A stretch of DNA of 64,000 bases from Diphasiastrum complanatum (taxonomy: Eukaryota > Streptophyta > Lycopodiopsida > Lycopodiales > Lycopodiaceae). Made by a program: the position numbers and the translations under genes. The notes under the pieces were generated by a model, which was not told where the DNA came from, did no database searches, and was given only the letters and a program-made list of their open reading frames with translations. The stretch's first letter is position 1, and each line of letters starts with the position of its first letter. The stretch spans positions 1 to 64,000 of the forward strand of contig MU832641.1 in NCBI GenBank assembly GCA_029204225.1, in the 5' to 3' direction. Below, piece by piece: positions 12,627 to 23,269 of this stretch.

Positions 12627-13530
12627 CTATATCAAAAGATAGGTAGACTTGGAGTATACCTTGTGGGCTGTGTGCGCACTCAACTTGATCTTCTTGGAGG
12701 AATTGATTGATGAACCATTCCTAGGACTTGTTGCAGGGTAAGCAGCAACATCTTCGTCTGACTCGCTGTCAAGTAGTGGATCGACGATGGACATGCTTGG
12801 GCCTGAAGCTCGAATTGGCGTGTTAATGGCAGGCGTTGAAGATTCTCTTGGAACAATGCCTTTGCCTTTGATGTCAATGAACTGATCCTTGATAAAGACT
12901 GTATCCCGGCTGAACAAGATTTGTTGGGTATCGGGATCATACAACTTGTATGTGTTGTCAAATGAAGTATAACCAATCAGGATGGTCTTGAAACCTTGGA
13001 AGTCAAATTTCTTTCTCGTCTCTTTCAGGATCTGCGCGTAGGCGATGCATCCGAACACTCGTAGATTTTTCACAAAAGGCTTAGAGCCTGTCCACACCTC
13101 ATGGGTTAATCTGCCTGAGAGGGCCTTGGTTGAACATCTGTTCTGGACATAGCTTCGGCCCAGAAGCTCTTGGGCAGTGATGCATGCGCCAGCATACATT
13201 TAGCTTATTCAACCAGAGTACGGTTCTTCCTCTCGGCCAAGCCATTTGACTGAGGAGAATAAGGAGTGATAAATTGCTGCTTCAAGGCCTTGGCTTTGGT
13301 GGTACTCCTTAGATTCGGTAGAGATGTAATCTCCACCATTGTCAGATCTCAGGACTTTGATCGTCCTTCCCATCTCTTTTTCTGCATGCTCCTTGAAGAT
13401 TCTGAAGCAATTGAAAGCTTATGATTTCTTTTTGATAAAATACACCATAATTCTTCTGGAGAATTCATCAATAAACGTTATGAAATACTTTGCATCCTTC
13501 ACAGAAGGATTCTGCATCGGGCCACAAATG
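12627..13530 (-). pseudogene. Copia element B integrase
   Basis: 13199-12627 holds the C-terminal half: THEVWTGSKPFVKNLRVFGC, FKTILIGYTSFDNTYKLYDP and the acidic linker SESDEDVAAYP that leads to reverse transcriptase. 13530-13200 holds the catalytic core in broken frames, including RSDNGGDYIS (second Asp) near 13345 and the NLAERKNRTLVE-like segment near 13210-13250. Frames change at about 13200. Not functional. Confidence 0.85.
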
Positions 13531-13609
13531 TCTGTATGTACAACATCTAACAATCCTCTAGCAATATGCTGATGGCTTGATCTAAATGGTTTCCTAGTCT
13601 ATTTACCAT

Positions 13610-14130
13610 CTAAGTAGCCTTGACAGACAGGTACTCGACTTTATTATCATGATAGTCTAGATCAAGAACAATAGAATGTCTAGACATTTGCTGTACATAA
13701 GCATGATTCAAGTGGCCAAGTCTACAATGCCAAAGTAAACTTTTATTTGCTTGAATAGAAGTACTGAACACCTGACTAGAGGCAGAAAAGCAATGACTCT
13801 CCATGTCTTTTTCCAAGCGCTAGGATCTTGCATGTCCTATCAACTACTTTGCATTGATCACATTTAAATTCTACTTTATGTCCTAGATATGTGATTATGC
13901 TTACCAAGAGCAGATTTGTTGACAGATTGGGTACATACAAGAATTTAGAAACTAGCTTAGACTAATCATTTGCAAAGCTTAATCTTACAATACCTTCACC
14001 TTTAATAGCTTGTGTGCTATTATCGCCAAGGTGAACATAGGGTGTATAGGACTGGAAATAGCCAATGAGACTGGTCACATGCTGAGTGGCACTGGAATCC
14101 AAGATCGCTTCTTGATTCTGTAGCTGCATT
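13610..14130 (-). pseudogene. Copia element B protease and GAG-pre-integrase, heavily decayed
   Basis: 13816-13610 reads KSLLWHCRLGHLNHAYVQQM and DLDYHDNKVEYL, the GAG-pre-integrase histidine half; the CX2C half is lost. 14130-13820 contains traces of the protease (DSSATQHVTS-like near 14090 and NLSTNLLLVS-like near 13920) with several stops. Confidence 0.75.
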
Positions 14131-14407
14131 GGCCACTTGATTTGACTGTCTCGTTGTTGTTCTTTGCTTGTAGTATCCAGCAGTCTTGAATCTCTTTGTT
14201 GTTTCTCTTGCAGTATCTGCAGAACAGCTTCTTCTTAGTCTGTGGGATTGACTGCTCTTTGTGTTGTGTTGGTTTTTGGTCTGATTGCTTCGGGCCTTTC
14301 TTCTTCTTCTGATTAGTCATGCCTTTGTTGGTGTACAAGGCGTGATAATCGACTGAGGAACTGGAGGCTCTCTTTCCTCCGCGTGTCTTCCTATAACAAC
14401 ATTGCAA
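14075..14407 (-). pseudogene. Copia element B gag C-terminal zinc-knuckle segment
   Basis: The frame contains a basic stretch and FCRYCKRNNKEIQDCWILQ. The CCHC zinc knuckle expects CX2CX4HX4C; here the histidine position is lysine, while the related element at 42380-42432 keeps histidine. It overlaps the gag frame by a few bases, so a frameshift lies near 14400. Confidence 0.8.
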
Positions 14408-14942
14408 TGACTCTTGAAAGAGTCAGCTCTGGATGCGTCGTGACGATCATCACCCAGCTGTCGTATGAGCTTGGCAAGCTTGTAAGCAGTTGCATTACTA
14501 CGTCTTGATCATCTATGACAGATCTGACAGCTGCCATTTGCTTCAATAGATTCTTGAACTGGTTGATGTGATTCTGTAGGGAATTACCGTTTGTCATCTT
14601 GAGGGAGTAAAATTTCTTCCTGAGATGTAGCTTGGAAGCTATATCTCGCACTTCGTATAATGTGCTCAAGATGTCCCAGACTTCCTTGGATTTATGAGCT
14701 TCGGACACATGGCCAATCTGAGTATCCGAAATGTTGAGTATGATCAACGCAAATGCTTTGCCATCCTTCAGCTTCCATTTGGAGATTGTTGCGTCGTCAG
14801 CTTCGGGTATTCCCTCTACACCTGTAACAATGTCATACAACTCCATAGCCATTAGCATGGTTTTCATCCTAAATTTCCACAGATGGTAATTAGCTCCATC
14901 AAGCTTGTCCATGATAGGACTGGCTTTCCCTTGGGAATCCAT
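14391..14942 (-). pseudogene. Copia element B gag (capsid part)
   Basis: A 183-codon frame starts MDSQGKASPIMDKLDGANYH and shows the copia gag pattern: YHLWKFRMKTMLMAMELYD, DGKAFALIILNISD, SKEVWDILSTLYE and SLPSSYDSWVMIVTTHPELT. It would form the capsid-like particle. It begins just inside the primer-binding site with a leader of about 190 bp. The frame is intact by itself but runs out of frame with the zinc-knuckle segment. Confidence 0.88.
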
Positions 14943-15134
14943 GTGGAAGATTAGTCTAGGTGATAGGAGTAACTATCAGTAACTTAAGTATGAAAATCTG
15001 GTGCTAAATTATAGAACAAAAAGACAATCACTCTATCGACTAGTAGAATCTTGTTTCTGTGGAAGCTTATCAGGCTATAGAAATAGCTCTGAAATGAAAC
15101 CACTTAAAGAATCAGATAAGTTCTGATATCTTTG

Positions 15135-15146
15135 GCTCTGATACCA
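15135..15146 (-). promoter_or_regulatory. Primer-binding site of copia element B
   Basis: Minus strand TGGTATCAGAGC, complementary to initiator tRNA-Met. It abuts the LTR end ...TCTGACA. A degenerate copy (tctgatatc) lies 14 bases inside it. Confidence 0.9.
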
Positions 15147-16060
15147 TGTCAGAGAAGTTGGGAAAGGATAGATCAATCAACTTCAATTCTCTTGGTGCGT
15201 GCACTATTGGTGACTTAGTAGGCGAACACAAGAACATAATAATTTTAGAGCTTCTAATGCACGATGGTAGCGGAAGCGATGAACAGACAACCAGGCAAAT
15301 CAATTAGATAGTCAGATAGAACATGGGAAAGCATTGTAGTATTGACATGAATCTCAACTCAGAACCTCAGATTAAGTATAATGAAATATACAAGTTAATA
15401 ATGCAGGCGAGCGCAAAACAATTGCGGACGTAACCGCGTGCTTCACAAAGCTAATCACAATATGTGAAGCTTATGAACCTGTTACTGACAATCTGTCTGA
15501 AAGAAAGAATCGATGCGTGAAAGCATCTACAATGTTTGTCTCACATGTTACGAATCGTGCTTTGTTCTCTCTCCTCTGAATACTGAAAAAAGTATTCACT
15601 ATATACACAAATTTTATAGGTGTGCAGATGAAGGAGGTACAAAAAAGTGGTTATGTCGTCTGTAGGAGATCGTGGGTGGCTGCTGTCGTTGTCAAATTTG
15701 ATTGCACAGTGCATAGAACGAGCATGAGGAGGCCACGACGTCGGTCTTTGCTACAATTGACGTTGGTGAAAATGCAAAAATTGTGACACTTTGTTGCATT
15801 TCTCGCCTGTCATAAATTGCGAGTAAAAATGCAGACTGTCGCATTGTCGGCTTTTTTGCCTGTTCAGGTTTACTTGTATTTATGCAGACTGTGCAACTGT
15901 CGCAAAACACTTAGTTGCTCAGGATGGCCTGAAGGTGGAAAGGCAAAAAATGTCGGGTTTTTCCGCCTGTGGAAAGTCCTGAGTAAAAATGCAGACTGTA
16001 GCGACAAATAGTTCAAATATGCAGACTGTGGGACAACACAAGTAAAAATGCAGCATCATG
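15147..16060 (-). repeat. 5' LTR of copia element B
   Basis: Starts (in plus reading) tgtcagagaagttggg at the primer site. The first 240 bp match the tandem array units at 9112-11800. The distal part holds repeated gcagactgt phrases (15830, 15890, 15990, 16020), a feature also of the LTRs of the copia elements further right. The outer end is obscured by a poly-G tract at 16063, so the boundary is approximate. Confidence 0.75.
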
Positions 16061-16062
16061 AA

Positions 16063-16080
16063 GGGGGGGGGGGGGGGGGG
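16063..16080. repeat. Poly-G tract (18)
   Basis: Eighteen consecutive G bases followed by tgtgtgtgg at the outer edge of the copia B LTR. Confidence 0.9.
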
Positions 16081-16089
16081 TGTGTGTGG

Positions 16090-17560
16090 TTATTATATGG
16101 TGAGTGCTCTCAACTTAAATTAGCATGTCACTCTAACCAAGCCATCATATTTTCAACCAAGATTTTGGGGGTACTGCAAGCCTCTATGTCAATCCAAGGG
16201 TGGAGCATTATTGGTGGGGGCTCATCTCTCTCTCCTAGGGCTCTTATATGGTGAGTACTCTCATAATATTATATTGTGAGTGTTCTCATAATTATATAAA
16301 GCAAAATCCAAACTTATAATGCTATAAATATAAGAACAAGCCTTCAAATTCAACATTTCCAACAAAGTTGGTATACCACCACTTTGACATTTGTTATCAA
16401 TATTTGTCCACTCATTTGTACAAAAACAACATACACAAAAAAGTAAATATATCAAGAGGCTGTGTAAAAAAAAGTAAAGGTATCATCAAGAAGAGGTTGT
16501 GTAGCTCTGGAATGGGTACCACCACCACTTAACCTAGCATGTCACCCTAACCAAGTCATCATATTTTCAACCAAGATTTTGGGGGTACTGCAAGCCTCTT
16601 TCTTGGTGGGGGCTCATCTCTCTCCCCTAGGGCTCTTCACGAATCACCATCTCTTCTCCCCAACTTCCTCCACCCTTGGGTTACGAGCAGCCCATGAATG
16701 CAATGGTTTGACAGGTGGGCGAGTGTTTTCAAAAATCTTTCAAAACATCTCTATAACTTATTAAAACTAGAGCCACAACCTTTTTATAATGTTATAAAAC
16801 AACAAACACTTACAACATTTTTCCAACAAAATTAATAAAATCACTTTGCAATTTAGTATCATAATTTGTCCGCTCATATACACAAATGTGGCCTACCAAA
16901 CAAAAAGTTGTAGTCATATGAGAACAACATCAGCTCATTGTGCCAACCTTGAAGCTACTAAATCTTAAAAATAAAAATTGTATTTGCCATTAAAAAAACA
17001 GCTTGTAAGAAGGGTTTAGCCTCAACATCTTCTTTTTACACTCGAGAAAGAAATTTTTAGTGACTTTTTCATCAAATTCAATGCGTATTCATTTTATGGC
17101 TCAATCTGAACAACCTCACCATGAATTAGTAAAATCAATATGCAATTTATTAGTCCGCCGTCTTCTTTGTCGGATCAGTTCTCACTATTCCCCAGCAGGA
17201 GTAGCAACGACAGCTGGAGAAACACTGATGGAAATTGGGAGAAATGAAGGGTTAATGATTGAAAATTAGTGATAGCCAAGCAGAGGGGTGGCGAGGAAGA
17301 AAGGGTGATAGGCGAGGTGGTGATGGAAAAGGGGATTTAAATGGCCTCTAGAGTTAGGGCCAGGGTTGGAGATAGTATTCGAAGAGGCATTTGAAAGAGG
17401 GTCTTAGGTTGATGGTGAGGTGTATGGGGTCTGTTGGCAAGCTTCAAGCTGCACGATTGTAGCTTCTACTTGCGAGCAGAGGGAGCTCGTGGCCTGTTTT
17501 GATTGGCTTGGGGTAAGGGCAACAATGGTATAGGGGTAGTGATGAGACCACCACAATTAG
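16090..17560. repeat. Repeat X copy 3 with duplicated flank, then unassigned sequence
   Basis: 16245-16570 repeats the 170-bp unit start and repeat X. A flank of about 100 bp (attttcaaccaagattttgg, gtactgcaagcctct, gtgggggctcatctctctc) occurs at 16147-16245 and again at 16562-16635, about 415 bp apart. From 16640 to 17560 I recognise nothing; frames of 60-70 codons carry no known motif. Confidence 0.65.
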
Positions 17561-17561
17561 C

Positions 17562-17563
<2 letters not shown>

Positions 17564-17598
<35 letters not shown>
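17564..17598. repeat. Poly-G tract (35)
   Basis: Thirty-five consecutive G bases between ttagccc and ttaaagg. Not next to any repeat-X copy, unlike the other tracts. Confidence 0.9.
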
Positions 17599-17602
<4 letters not shown>

Positions 17603-17879
17603 AGGTTGTCTACAACTCTTTAATTAGGAAATAAACCCAATCATAAACAACATTGGGGCCATCCATCATGGTCACCATGACCATGAGAAGTTCAGAGATA
17701 CGTTGTGGGCGATGAGAGCTAACGAGGAGTGTGGAGGAAAGGAATTCAATGGCTTCGCAAATGTTGGAGTTTATAATCTATCAAATCATATATCCATCAT
17801 TGGTATTAGTTTTGGCATTGGCATGATCGAGTAGGAAATAGCCAAAGATGTCGTATTTAGTGAGGCCTCAAATCTTTGG
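17599..17879. other. Unassigned sequence before the gypsy remnant
   Basis: No coding similarity. The 5' LTR of the gypsy remnant that follows would be expected here, but I could not recognise an LTR end or primer site. Confidence 0.35.
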
Positions 17880-18901
17880 GAGGGGAAACGTTGAAGGTCT
17901 TGGCCACCAGTCGATGCTCAAGGGGGATTTCATAATCCATGGGTATGTAGACGTTTCAATTCCACCAAGTTTGTGGCAATTTTGACTTCTAGAAATCAAG
18001 AATTCATGGTTCTCAGCCCATACTGCTTTATAGAATCTGTATAAAGGCTTCATGGAACTCTTAGAGACCATTTAAGAAAGTTTGGATAATCACTTTTAGG
18101 CTTGATTGAGTGTTTGCATGATATCAGACGGATTTGGCTTGAAAAAGTGCGCCCTCCTACAGGTTTTTTGGCTGTTCTGAACTCACACGTGTGAATCCTA
18201 GGTGGCAGACTGACATGGCAAGAGTCTTGTTCCTTAAGTCTCCCTCCGTACTGAGCTTTACAGCACCCAATTTGGTGTTTTGTAACCAAAGTTATGATCA
18301 TCTAAAATTTTGCAATTTTGTGAGCAAAATGGGTAGAATTTCGAATTGTTCTGATTGCATGCAAGTCAATTTCCTATTTTGAGGTACTGTGCTTGCATGG
18401 AATGTCTTCATGTTGATTCTTAAAGTGATTCTGATATGCATGTGTGGCTTAGATATGTTTTGAGTGGTTATACGCATGTGCTCTGACTGATAGATACAAA
18501 ACGGGGTTTTATAGCTAGCAATTTTCTGAGAACTAGATTTTACGTAAAATTTCGTAATAGTGAAAACACAGTTTAATGTTGCATGTCTTGCATGCCTGAT
18601 GGACATTAATGCAGTAAGGTTAAGAATCGAACAACGTATTGAATTTTCAATTTCGATTACTTAATAACTGATAGTGGTTTTGTACAAGTTTCTAAAAATG
18701 TGAAATTATTAAAAAAAATTAAAAGTGCGAAAACTCAAAATTTTAAGTTTTTTTCAGTTTCTTGAATTATCTGTAAAATTGGCTAAAAATAGTGATTTGA
18801 CCATGCTAGAGTCAATTTCAGTCGGTTTTGGTCAATTGTGCTTACTATAAGTTAATTTGATATTAACTAAATTTAGTAATTTCCAGGATAGATAAATCGA
18901 G

Positions 18902-19468
18902 ATGGCCGAAGAAACTTCAAATCAAGCTGCAAATCCAGGTGCACCATCTTACATGGTGATTTGTCAGCAGTTGAGTACGGCGCTCAATGATATGAATAAT
19001 CGTAATCAGATGAGAGACCAGCAAATGGAGGTTCTGTTGAATCAAGTCAAATTGATGTCTTCACCCAATCTCGGTTTTCAACCGAAGGTTTATGTGGGGG
19101 AGAAGAAGGAGAAGAAACCTGAAGTCGTCAAGGACTGGCTGGCCAAGTGGAGTAGTTACTTCAATCTGCACGGAGTTTCTAATGAGAAGAAAATTGAAAG
19201 CGTCATGATGTTTTTATGCGGCAAAGCGTCATCATGGTGGCGAGATTTACTGGTGAAGCCAACTACTTGGGATGCGTTTGCGGAAGTTTTCAAGAAAGCT
19301 TTTGTAATTGCTGATGACGTTGACTACTACTTGAAGTTTGTGAACTGCAAGATGGGTACAAAGAGTTTAGACTCTTATATCCAGAAACTCATGGACCTAT
19401 GGAATAGGGTTCCATCATTCGATGCGAAGTTGACACTTTGGCAATTTGCCAGCCAACTATCAGAATGA
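18902..19468 (+). pseudogene. Gypsy element F gag, truncated
   Basis: A 188-codon frame from ATG 18902 (MAEETSNQAANPGAPSYMV) with the gypsy gag pattern: VKDWLAKWSSYFNLHGVSNE, IESVMMFLCGKASSWWRDLL, TTWDAFAEVFKKAF and DSYIQKLMDLWNRV. It stops where related copies continue; the zinc-knuckle part is deleted, and about 15 codons later protease sequence begins. Gag would form the particle; this copy is incomplete. Confidence 0.88.
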
Positions 19469-19481
19469 ATGCAGGTGAAAT

Positions 19482-19800
19482 GTGCTTCAAAACTTGAGGA
19501 TGCATTTCAGATCGCAAAAGCATATGATTCCACAGTGGTGGCATCCAAATCAAGAAGTGAGTATTCTATTGGACAGTGGTTCAACTCATAATTTTGTAAA
19601 TTCTCGTCTTGTGCAGAAACTCAACTTGGAAACTGAAGCCAACAATCATAGATATAAAGTTTATCTAGCTTCAAGAGCAGAGTTGAAGACTTAAAACGTA
19701 AAAGTCCCGAAGCTCCTAGCTTTGATGCAAGGACACATGGAATTAGTTAATTTTAATGTTTTAGACCTAGCTCGTACTAATTTAATCTTAGGTTATGGGG
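19482..19800 (+). pseudogene. Gypsy element F aspartic protease
   Basis: The frame contains VSILLDSGSTHNFVNSRLVQ, with the D-S-G active site intact, then LNLETEANNHRYKVYLAS. After a stop at 19692 recognisable sequence continues (VPKLLALMQGHMELVNFNVL and LILGYGAS). The join upstream fuses gag remnants (about 19482-19550) to protease, a deletion of the gag C-terminus. The matching protease of element G (25373-25678) differs by only a few residues. Confidence 0.85.
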
Positions 19801-19809
19801 CAAGTTGAA

Positions 19810-20440
19810 TTATCGGGCTCTAGCTCATCGAGCATGAAGCTTCAAACTGTCATGCTCAACCGTAGAGCAACGTTACCAAAGAGATAGTTAAGTAAGAGTT
19901 TAGGTTAAACCTCTCTTGTAATGATGAGTTAAGATGTCTTGTAATCCCACATAGTGGGACATAAGCATAGATCAGAAATCAATAGAATGAATGCAAGAGA
20001 AATGCTAGAGTGTTAAAATCCTATTAAGATCTAGTGCAGTATGCAGATCACATAATCAATCACCATAGACACTCCTCAGAAGCTCTCAAAGATGTCATAG
20101 CAAAAGCTTAGTCTATTACAAAGAAACATTGTACATATAGCAACACCCCAAACTGCATGGGCTTAACATATGTCACTAAATTGGCCTACCACCTGCCAAA
20201 CTAGAGTTAGGCCCAATATGGCCACATATACTGACAAACCCAGGACATGCCCCTGAGTATAGCATAATGAACTCAAAATCACTGTACAGGCTCATTTCTT
20301 CCGTGTGGCTACTCGGCTAACCCAAGTAGTCGTGTACGAGACCAGTGCTCGATCAATATATCCTAACGGGTCATGTCCCGAACACAACTGAATATAACAA
20401 ATCTAATTAACTGTACACTAATTACAATATCACATTTAGA
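19810..20440 (-). repeat. LTR-type insertion inside gypsy element F (related to the 34022-38262 element)
   Basis: This block interrupts gypsy coding between protease and RNase H. It shares phrases with the LTR element at 34022-38262 in the same order: agcaaaagc then tattacaaaga, gggnttaacata/ggcatagacc, a gacaagcccc-like phrase, then ctgtacact-attaca-tatcacattt at 20400-20440 versus 34473-34508. It is diverged and has no second LTR, so it may be a truncated copy. Confidence 0.5.
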
Positions 20441-20996
20441 GCTTACTGTACCTATTTGGATGATTGAGGCATTAGAAGCATTTGAGAAATTAAAGAAAGC
20501 TTTAGCTTCTACATCGATTCTACGAGCTCCAAACTGGACAATTGAATTTCATATTCATACTGATGCATCAAAATATGCTATTGGATCAGTTTTTATACAA
20601 CCAAGAGAATATAAGAAAGACTATCTTATCAGATTTTCTAGTCGACAACTTACTGATTCTAAGAAGAATCACTCCACAACGGAACGAGAACCAATGGCCA
20701 TGGTATATTTCATGAAGAAATTTTGACATTATCTAATGGCGACACATTTTGCATTTTATACCGACCATCAGCCATTGCTTTATCTAGTAAACAAGACATG
20801 CAATACGAGATGCATTGCAAGATGGTTACTATTACTAACTCAAGTTGAAGTTCTAAAAAACAAACAACATTATCTTGTCAACCATGTCTCAAGAATACAA
20901 ACAACACCAGTCAACACTGAAGTGGATGATGTACTAACAGATGTTGCATTGTTTTATGTTGAAGCGAGTGGACAACAGATATTGTTGAATATCTGA
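20440..20996 (+). pseudogene. Gypsy element F RNase H region
   Basis: The frame reads EAFEKLKKALASTSILRAPN, then HIHTDASKYAIGSVFIQ (first RNase H Asp), FSSRQLTDSKKNHSTTERE and, after a stop at 20724, FAFYTDHQPLLYLVN. The segment normally following (the W-x-x-x-LQ-EYDF stretch) is partly deleted; it resumes as KQHYLVNHVSRI. RNase H would degrade the RNA strand during reverse transcription. The reverse transcriptase that should precede it is missing. Confidence 0.87.
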
Positions 20997-21105
20997 TGTT
21001 AGGACAACCTAACGACTCTTTGACAAAAGTTCAAAAGAAACAATTGATTGTTAAGGCACAACCTTATCAATTGATTGCAGGCCAATTGTATCGATGTGCA
21101 ATCAC
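20997..21105 (+). pseudogene. Gypsy element F integrase N-terminal scrap
   Basis: In broken frame, sequence resembling the RNase H-integrase linker (KKQLIVKAQPYQLIAGQLYR) is visible and stops at about 21105, just before the zinc-binding HHCC region. Confidence 0.6.
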
Positions 21106-22199
21106 CTCACACGATCTAGGCATGATTAAAGGAAGCCTGGGGATCAATAAAATCTAGAGAGAGAAAATGACTTTCTAGAGAGAAAATCCTAGAGAGAGAA
21201 AAATGTGCTTTACCAGCCTGAGTAGAGTGCTTGCTATGGGGGGGGCGAATCCCACCAATACTATAGGGGAGTGCGGGTTGCGACTCAGGACGAGCTCCAA
21301 CCAAGTCTCAACCTCCCTTGCTGGAATGTTGTCCTGGCACTCTCCTCATGCGAGCTCCTCGGATACTAGGGTCGGTCACACACTTGAAATGTGACCTTCT
21401 CATATTTATCAATAAAGTGGGATTTTTCTCAAACTGACTCTGATTACCTTCTGGGTTTCAGTGTTTGGTAAAAGTGCCAGTTGTAAGGCCGCTTCAAAAT
21501 TTTTAAGTTGGCACATAGCTGAGGATCGTATCCCGGGACGCCAGCGATATGCCGTCGGGACCATTCGGTCCGTGGTGCCAACGGTATGCTGTTGGGACTA
21601 TTTGGGTCCAGGAACTGGTTGTCTCCATATCTGTCGCGACTTGTGGTTTTGAGTGTTCCTTGCATGAACGTGAATGGGTTAAGCTCTTGGAGAACGGGCT
21701 CTAATCTGTCGGCTGAGTTGGATGGCTTGCTTGGGTGGAAGTTACCGGTTTATGGCTGTCTAGTCTGGCGTGGCGCCAGGTTGGCTTCCAGCGCTCGTGA
21801 CGAAGCTTTCGGTTGGTTAAGTCTGATGTAAGTCAGGCCGCTTGCTTGGAATGAATGTTACTCGTTTGTAACGAAGCTTCGAGTTGGTTAAGTTCGATGT
21901 ATGTCGGGCGACTTGCTTGGAGGGAAGTCACCCACATCGGGACCCCCGATCTGGCATGGCGCCAGGTTGGATCTCAATGTTGATTTTCGGAACTTCAAGT
22001 TGGTTAAGTCTGATCGTTGTTGGCGAGTTGGCTGCTTGTATGTCAAGTGGGTTTGGATGGCAAGAGTTGAAGGCTGGGAAGCTAAGTCGTGGTTCCCGGC
22101 TCCCTTTGGGATGCCTGCACTACACCTGTAGAAGCATCCAATCAAACTCTAGAAGCTTCACCCCCTAGCCAAGAAATAGGAAGCATGAAAATAGTGTGA
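21106..22199. repeat. GC-richer non-coding segment with internal duplication
   Basis: A block of about 150 bp occurs twice, at about 21717-21870 and 21904-22050 (offset about 187 bp), with landmarks gacttgcttgg, tggcgccaggttgg and gttggttaagt. The gttggttaagt phrase also recurs at about 71 bp (21810 and 21881). The base composition is clearly richer in G and C than the flanks. Frames up to 94 codons carry no known motif. It separates the two inverted gypsy elements. Confidence 0.6.
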
Positions 22200-22499
22200 G
22201 AGCTTGGCAATGAATCAACCACATGCAAGGTCCTAACTCTCCTATACATAGATTCCTCCAAAATAGAGTTTCTATGCTTGGATCCTCTATTCATAGAATT
22301 GCTATTGATAATACATGCACCGGTCCCAAACCTTGTACTAACTCCATTTAGTGTGTTTTGGGCCTCACAAGGATATTAGTTACTTTCAGGTCATGTCCAG
22401 TATGACGTGGCATAACCAACAATTTGTTTCACTAGAGTACCGTCGTGTATCCAAGACTAGGAGTATATTGAATCCTATGTACTGATCATGGACATAACA
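22200..22499 (-). repeat. 3' LTR (5' portion) of gypsy element G
   Basis: On the minus strand it begins TGTTATGTCCATGATCAGTA directly after a polypurine tract. The first 300 bp match, as a reverse complement, a fragment at 50588-50885. The outer end is not defined. Confidence 0.75.
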
Positions 22500-22500
22500 T

Positions 22501-22514
22501 TCTTCCCTCCTTAA
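22501..22514 (-). promoter_or_regulatory. Polypurine tract of gypsy element G
   Basis: Minus strand AAGGAGGGAAGA, directly before the LTR start TGTTATG. It is the expected primer for plus-strand DNA synthesis. Confidence 0.8.
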
Positions 22515-22527
22515 ACTACTTCTAACC

Positions 22528-23264
22528 TTAGAAGCTAAACTTAGGAAAATTCTTCTTTATGCTATTAACTCTCTCCCATGAATTATCATCCTCCATATGA
22601 CCTTTCCACCATATTAAGCACTCAGAGATAGAACGATTTCTCAATTGTTTATCTTTGGTTATGAGCACTTTCTCATGTTCCAAAGGTACATTAAATGACA
22701 AATCTTCCAAATAAGATAAATCCTCGTTTGATTCAACTGTATCACCTTCATGTAAACTTAGTTTCAAACGACTTACATGAAATACTAGGTGTGAAGTCGA
22801 TTTTCCCTCAAGATTGAGTTCATACACCAAAGAACCAATTCTACGTACAATCTTGAACGGTCCACAATAACAAGTAGACATATTATAATGCTTCCATGTA
22901 CATAACGTCTTAGAATTTTTTGGAATCCTCAGACATACCCAGTCATCAAGTTTAAAATCTCTTGGAGATCTCTTAAGATTAGTATAATGTTTAGCTCTAT
23001 CCTGAGCACTATGGATACTATCCTTAGCCACTTGCAACATCTCTTGCATATCATGCAGGAAATCAGCAACCTTCTGGATCTTAATAGACTTCATCTTAAC
23101 ATTTATTGGAGATCTAGGTTGAAAACTGTACATAAGCATAAATAGACTATAACCTATAGCAAAATGTTTTCTACTATTATATGCAAACTCAACCAGTGAG
23201 AGATACTCTTCTTTGCCTATGAGAAACATATGTTCTCAAAATGTCTTCCATAGTTTGATTAGTC
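22528..23264 (-). pseudogene. Gypsy element G integrase C-terminal half with chromodomain-like end
   Basis: A 233-codon frame shows the integrase end: EYLSLVEFAYNSRKH, then a helical segment with AQDRAKHYTN, DWVCLRIPK, YCGPFKIVRRIGSLVYELNL and FHVSRLKLSL. The tail VLITKDKQLRNRSISECLIW plus WKGHMEDDNSWE fits a degenerate chromodomain, which in chromoviruses guides insertion to particular chromatin. Upstream, the segment to 23264 encodes SNGQTERTNQTMEDI, interrupted there by the solo LTR. Confidence 0.87.
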
Positions 23265-23269
23265 CTTTC

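Larger units (their letters stand above)
11903..16060 (-). mobile_element. Ty1/copia element B, decayed, 3' end replaced by tandem array
   Basis: On the minus strand: 5' LTR (from about 16060 to 15147), primer-binding site, gag, zinc-knuckle, protease, GAG-pre-integrase, integrase and reverse transcriptase, in copia order. RNase H and the 3' LTR are missing; the 361-bp array begins where RNase H should. Multiple frameshifts make it non-autonomous. Domains are closely related in sequence to the copia elements at 38352-54187, so they are one broad lineage. Confidence 0.88.
17880..21105 (+). mobile_element. Ty3/gypsy element F, deleted remnant (plus strand)
   Basis: A leader of about 1 kb (17880-18901) matches, in inverted orientation, the leader of the gypsy element at 32413-32810: both share ctatnaaatcaagaa, tggttctcagc and catactgctt phrases. 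Then follow gag, a gag-protease deletion join, protease, an inserted LTR piece, RNase H and the start of integrase. Reverse transcriptase is absent. Same family as the minus-strand element G. Confidence 0.85.

Noticed and set aside
19482-19694. A cellular aspartic protease gene
   Set aside because: The DSGST motif matches the gypsy protease at 25373-25678 almost residue for residue and follows gypsy gag.
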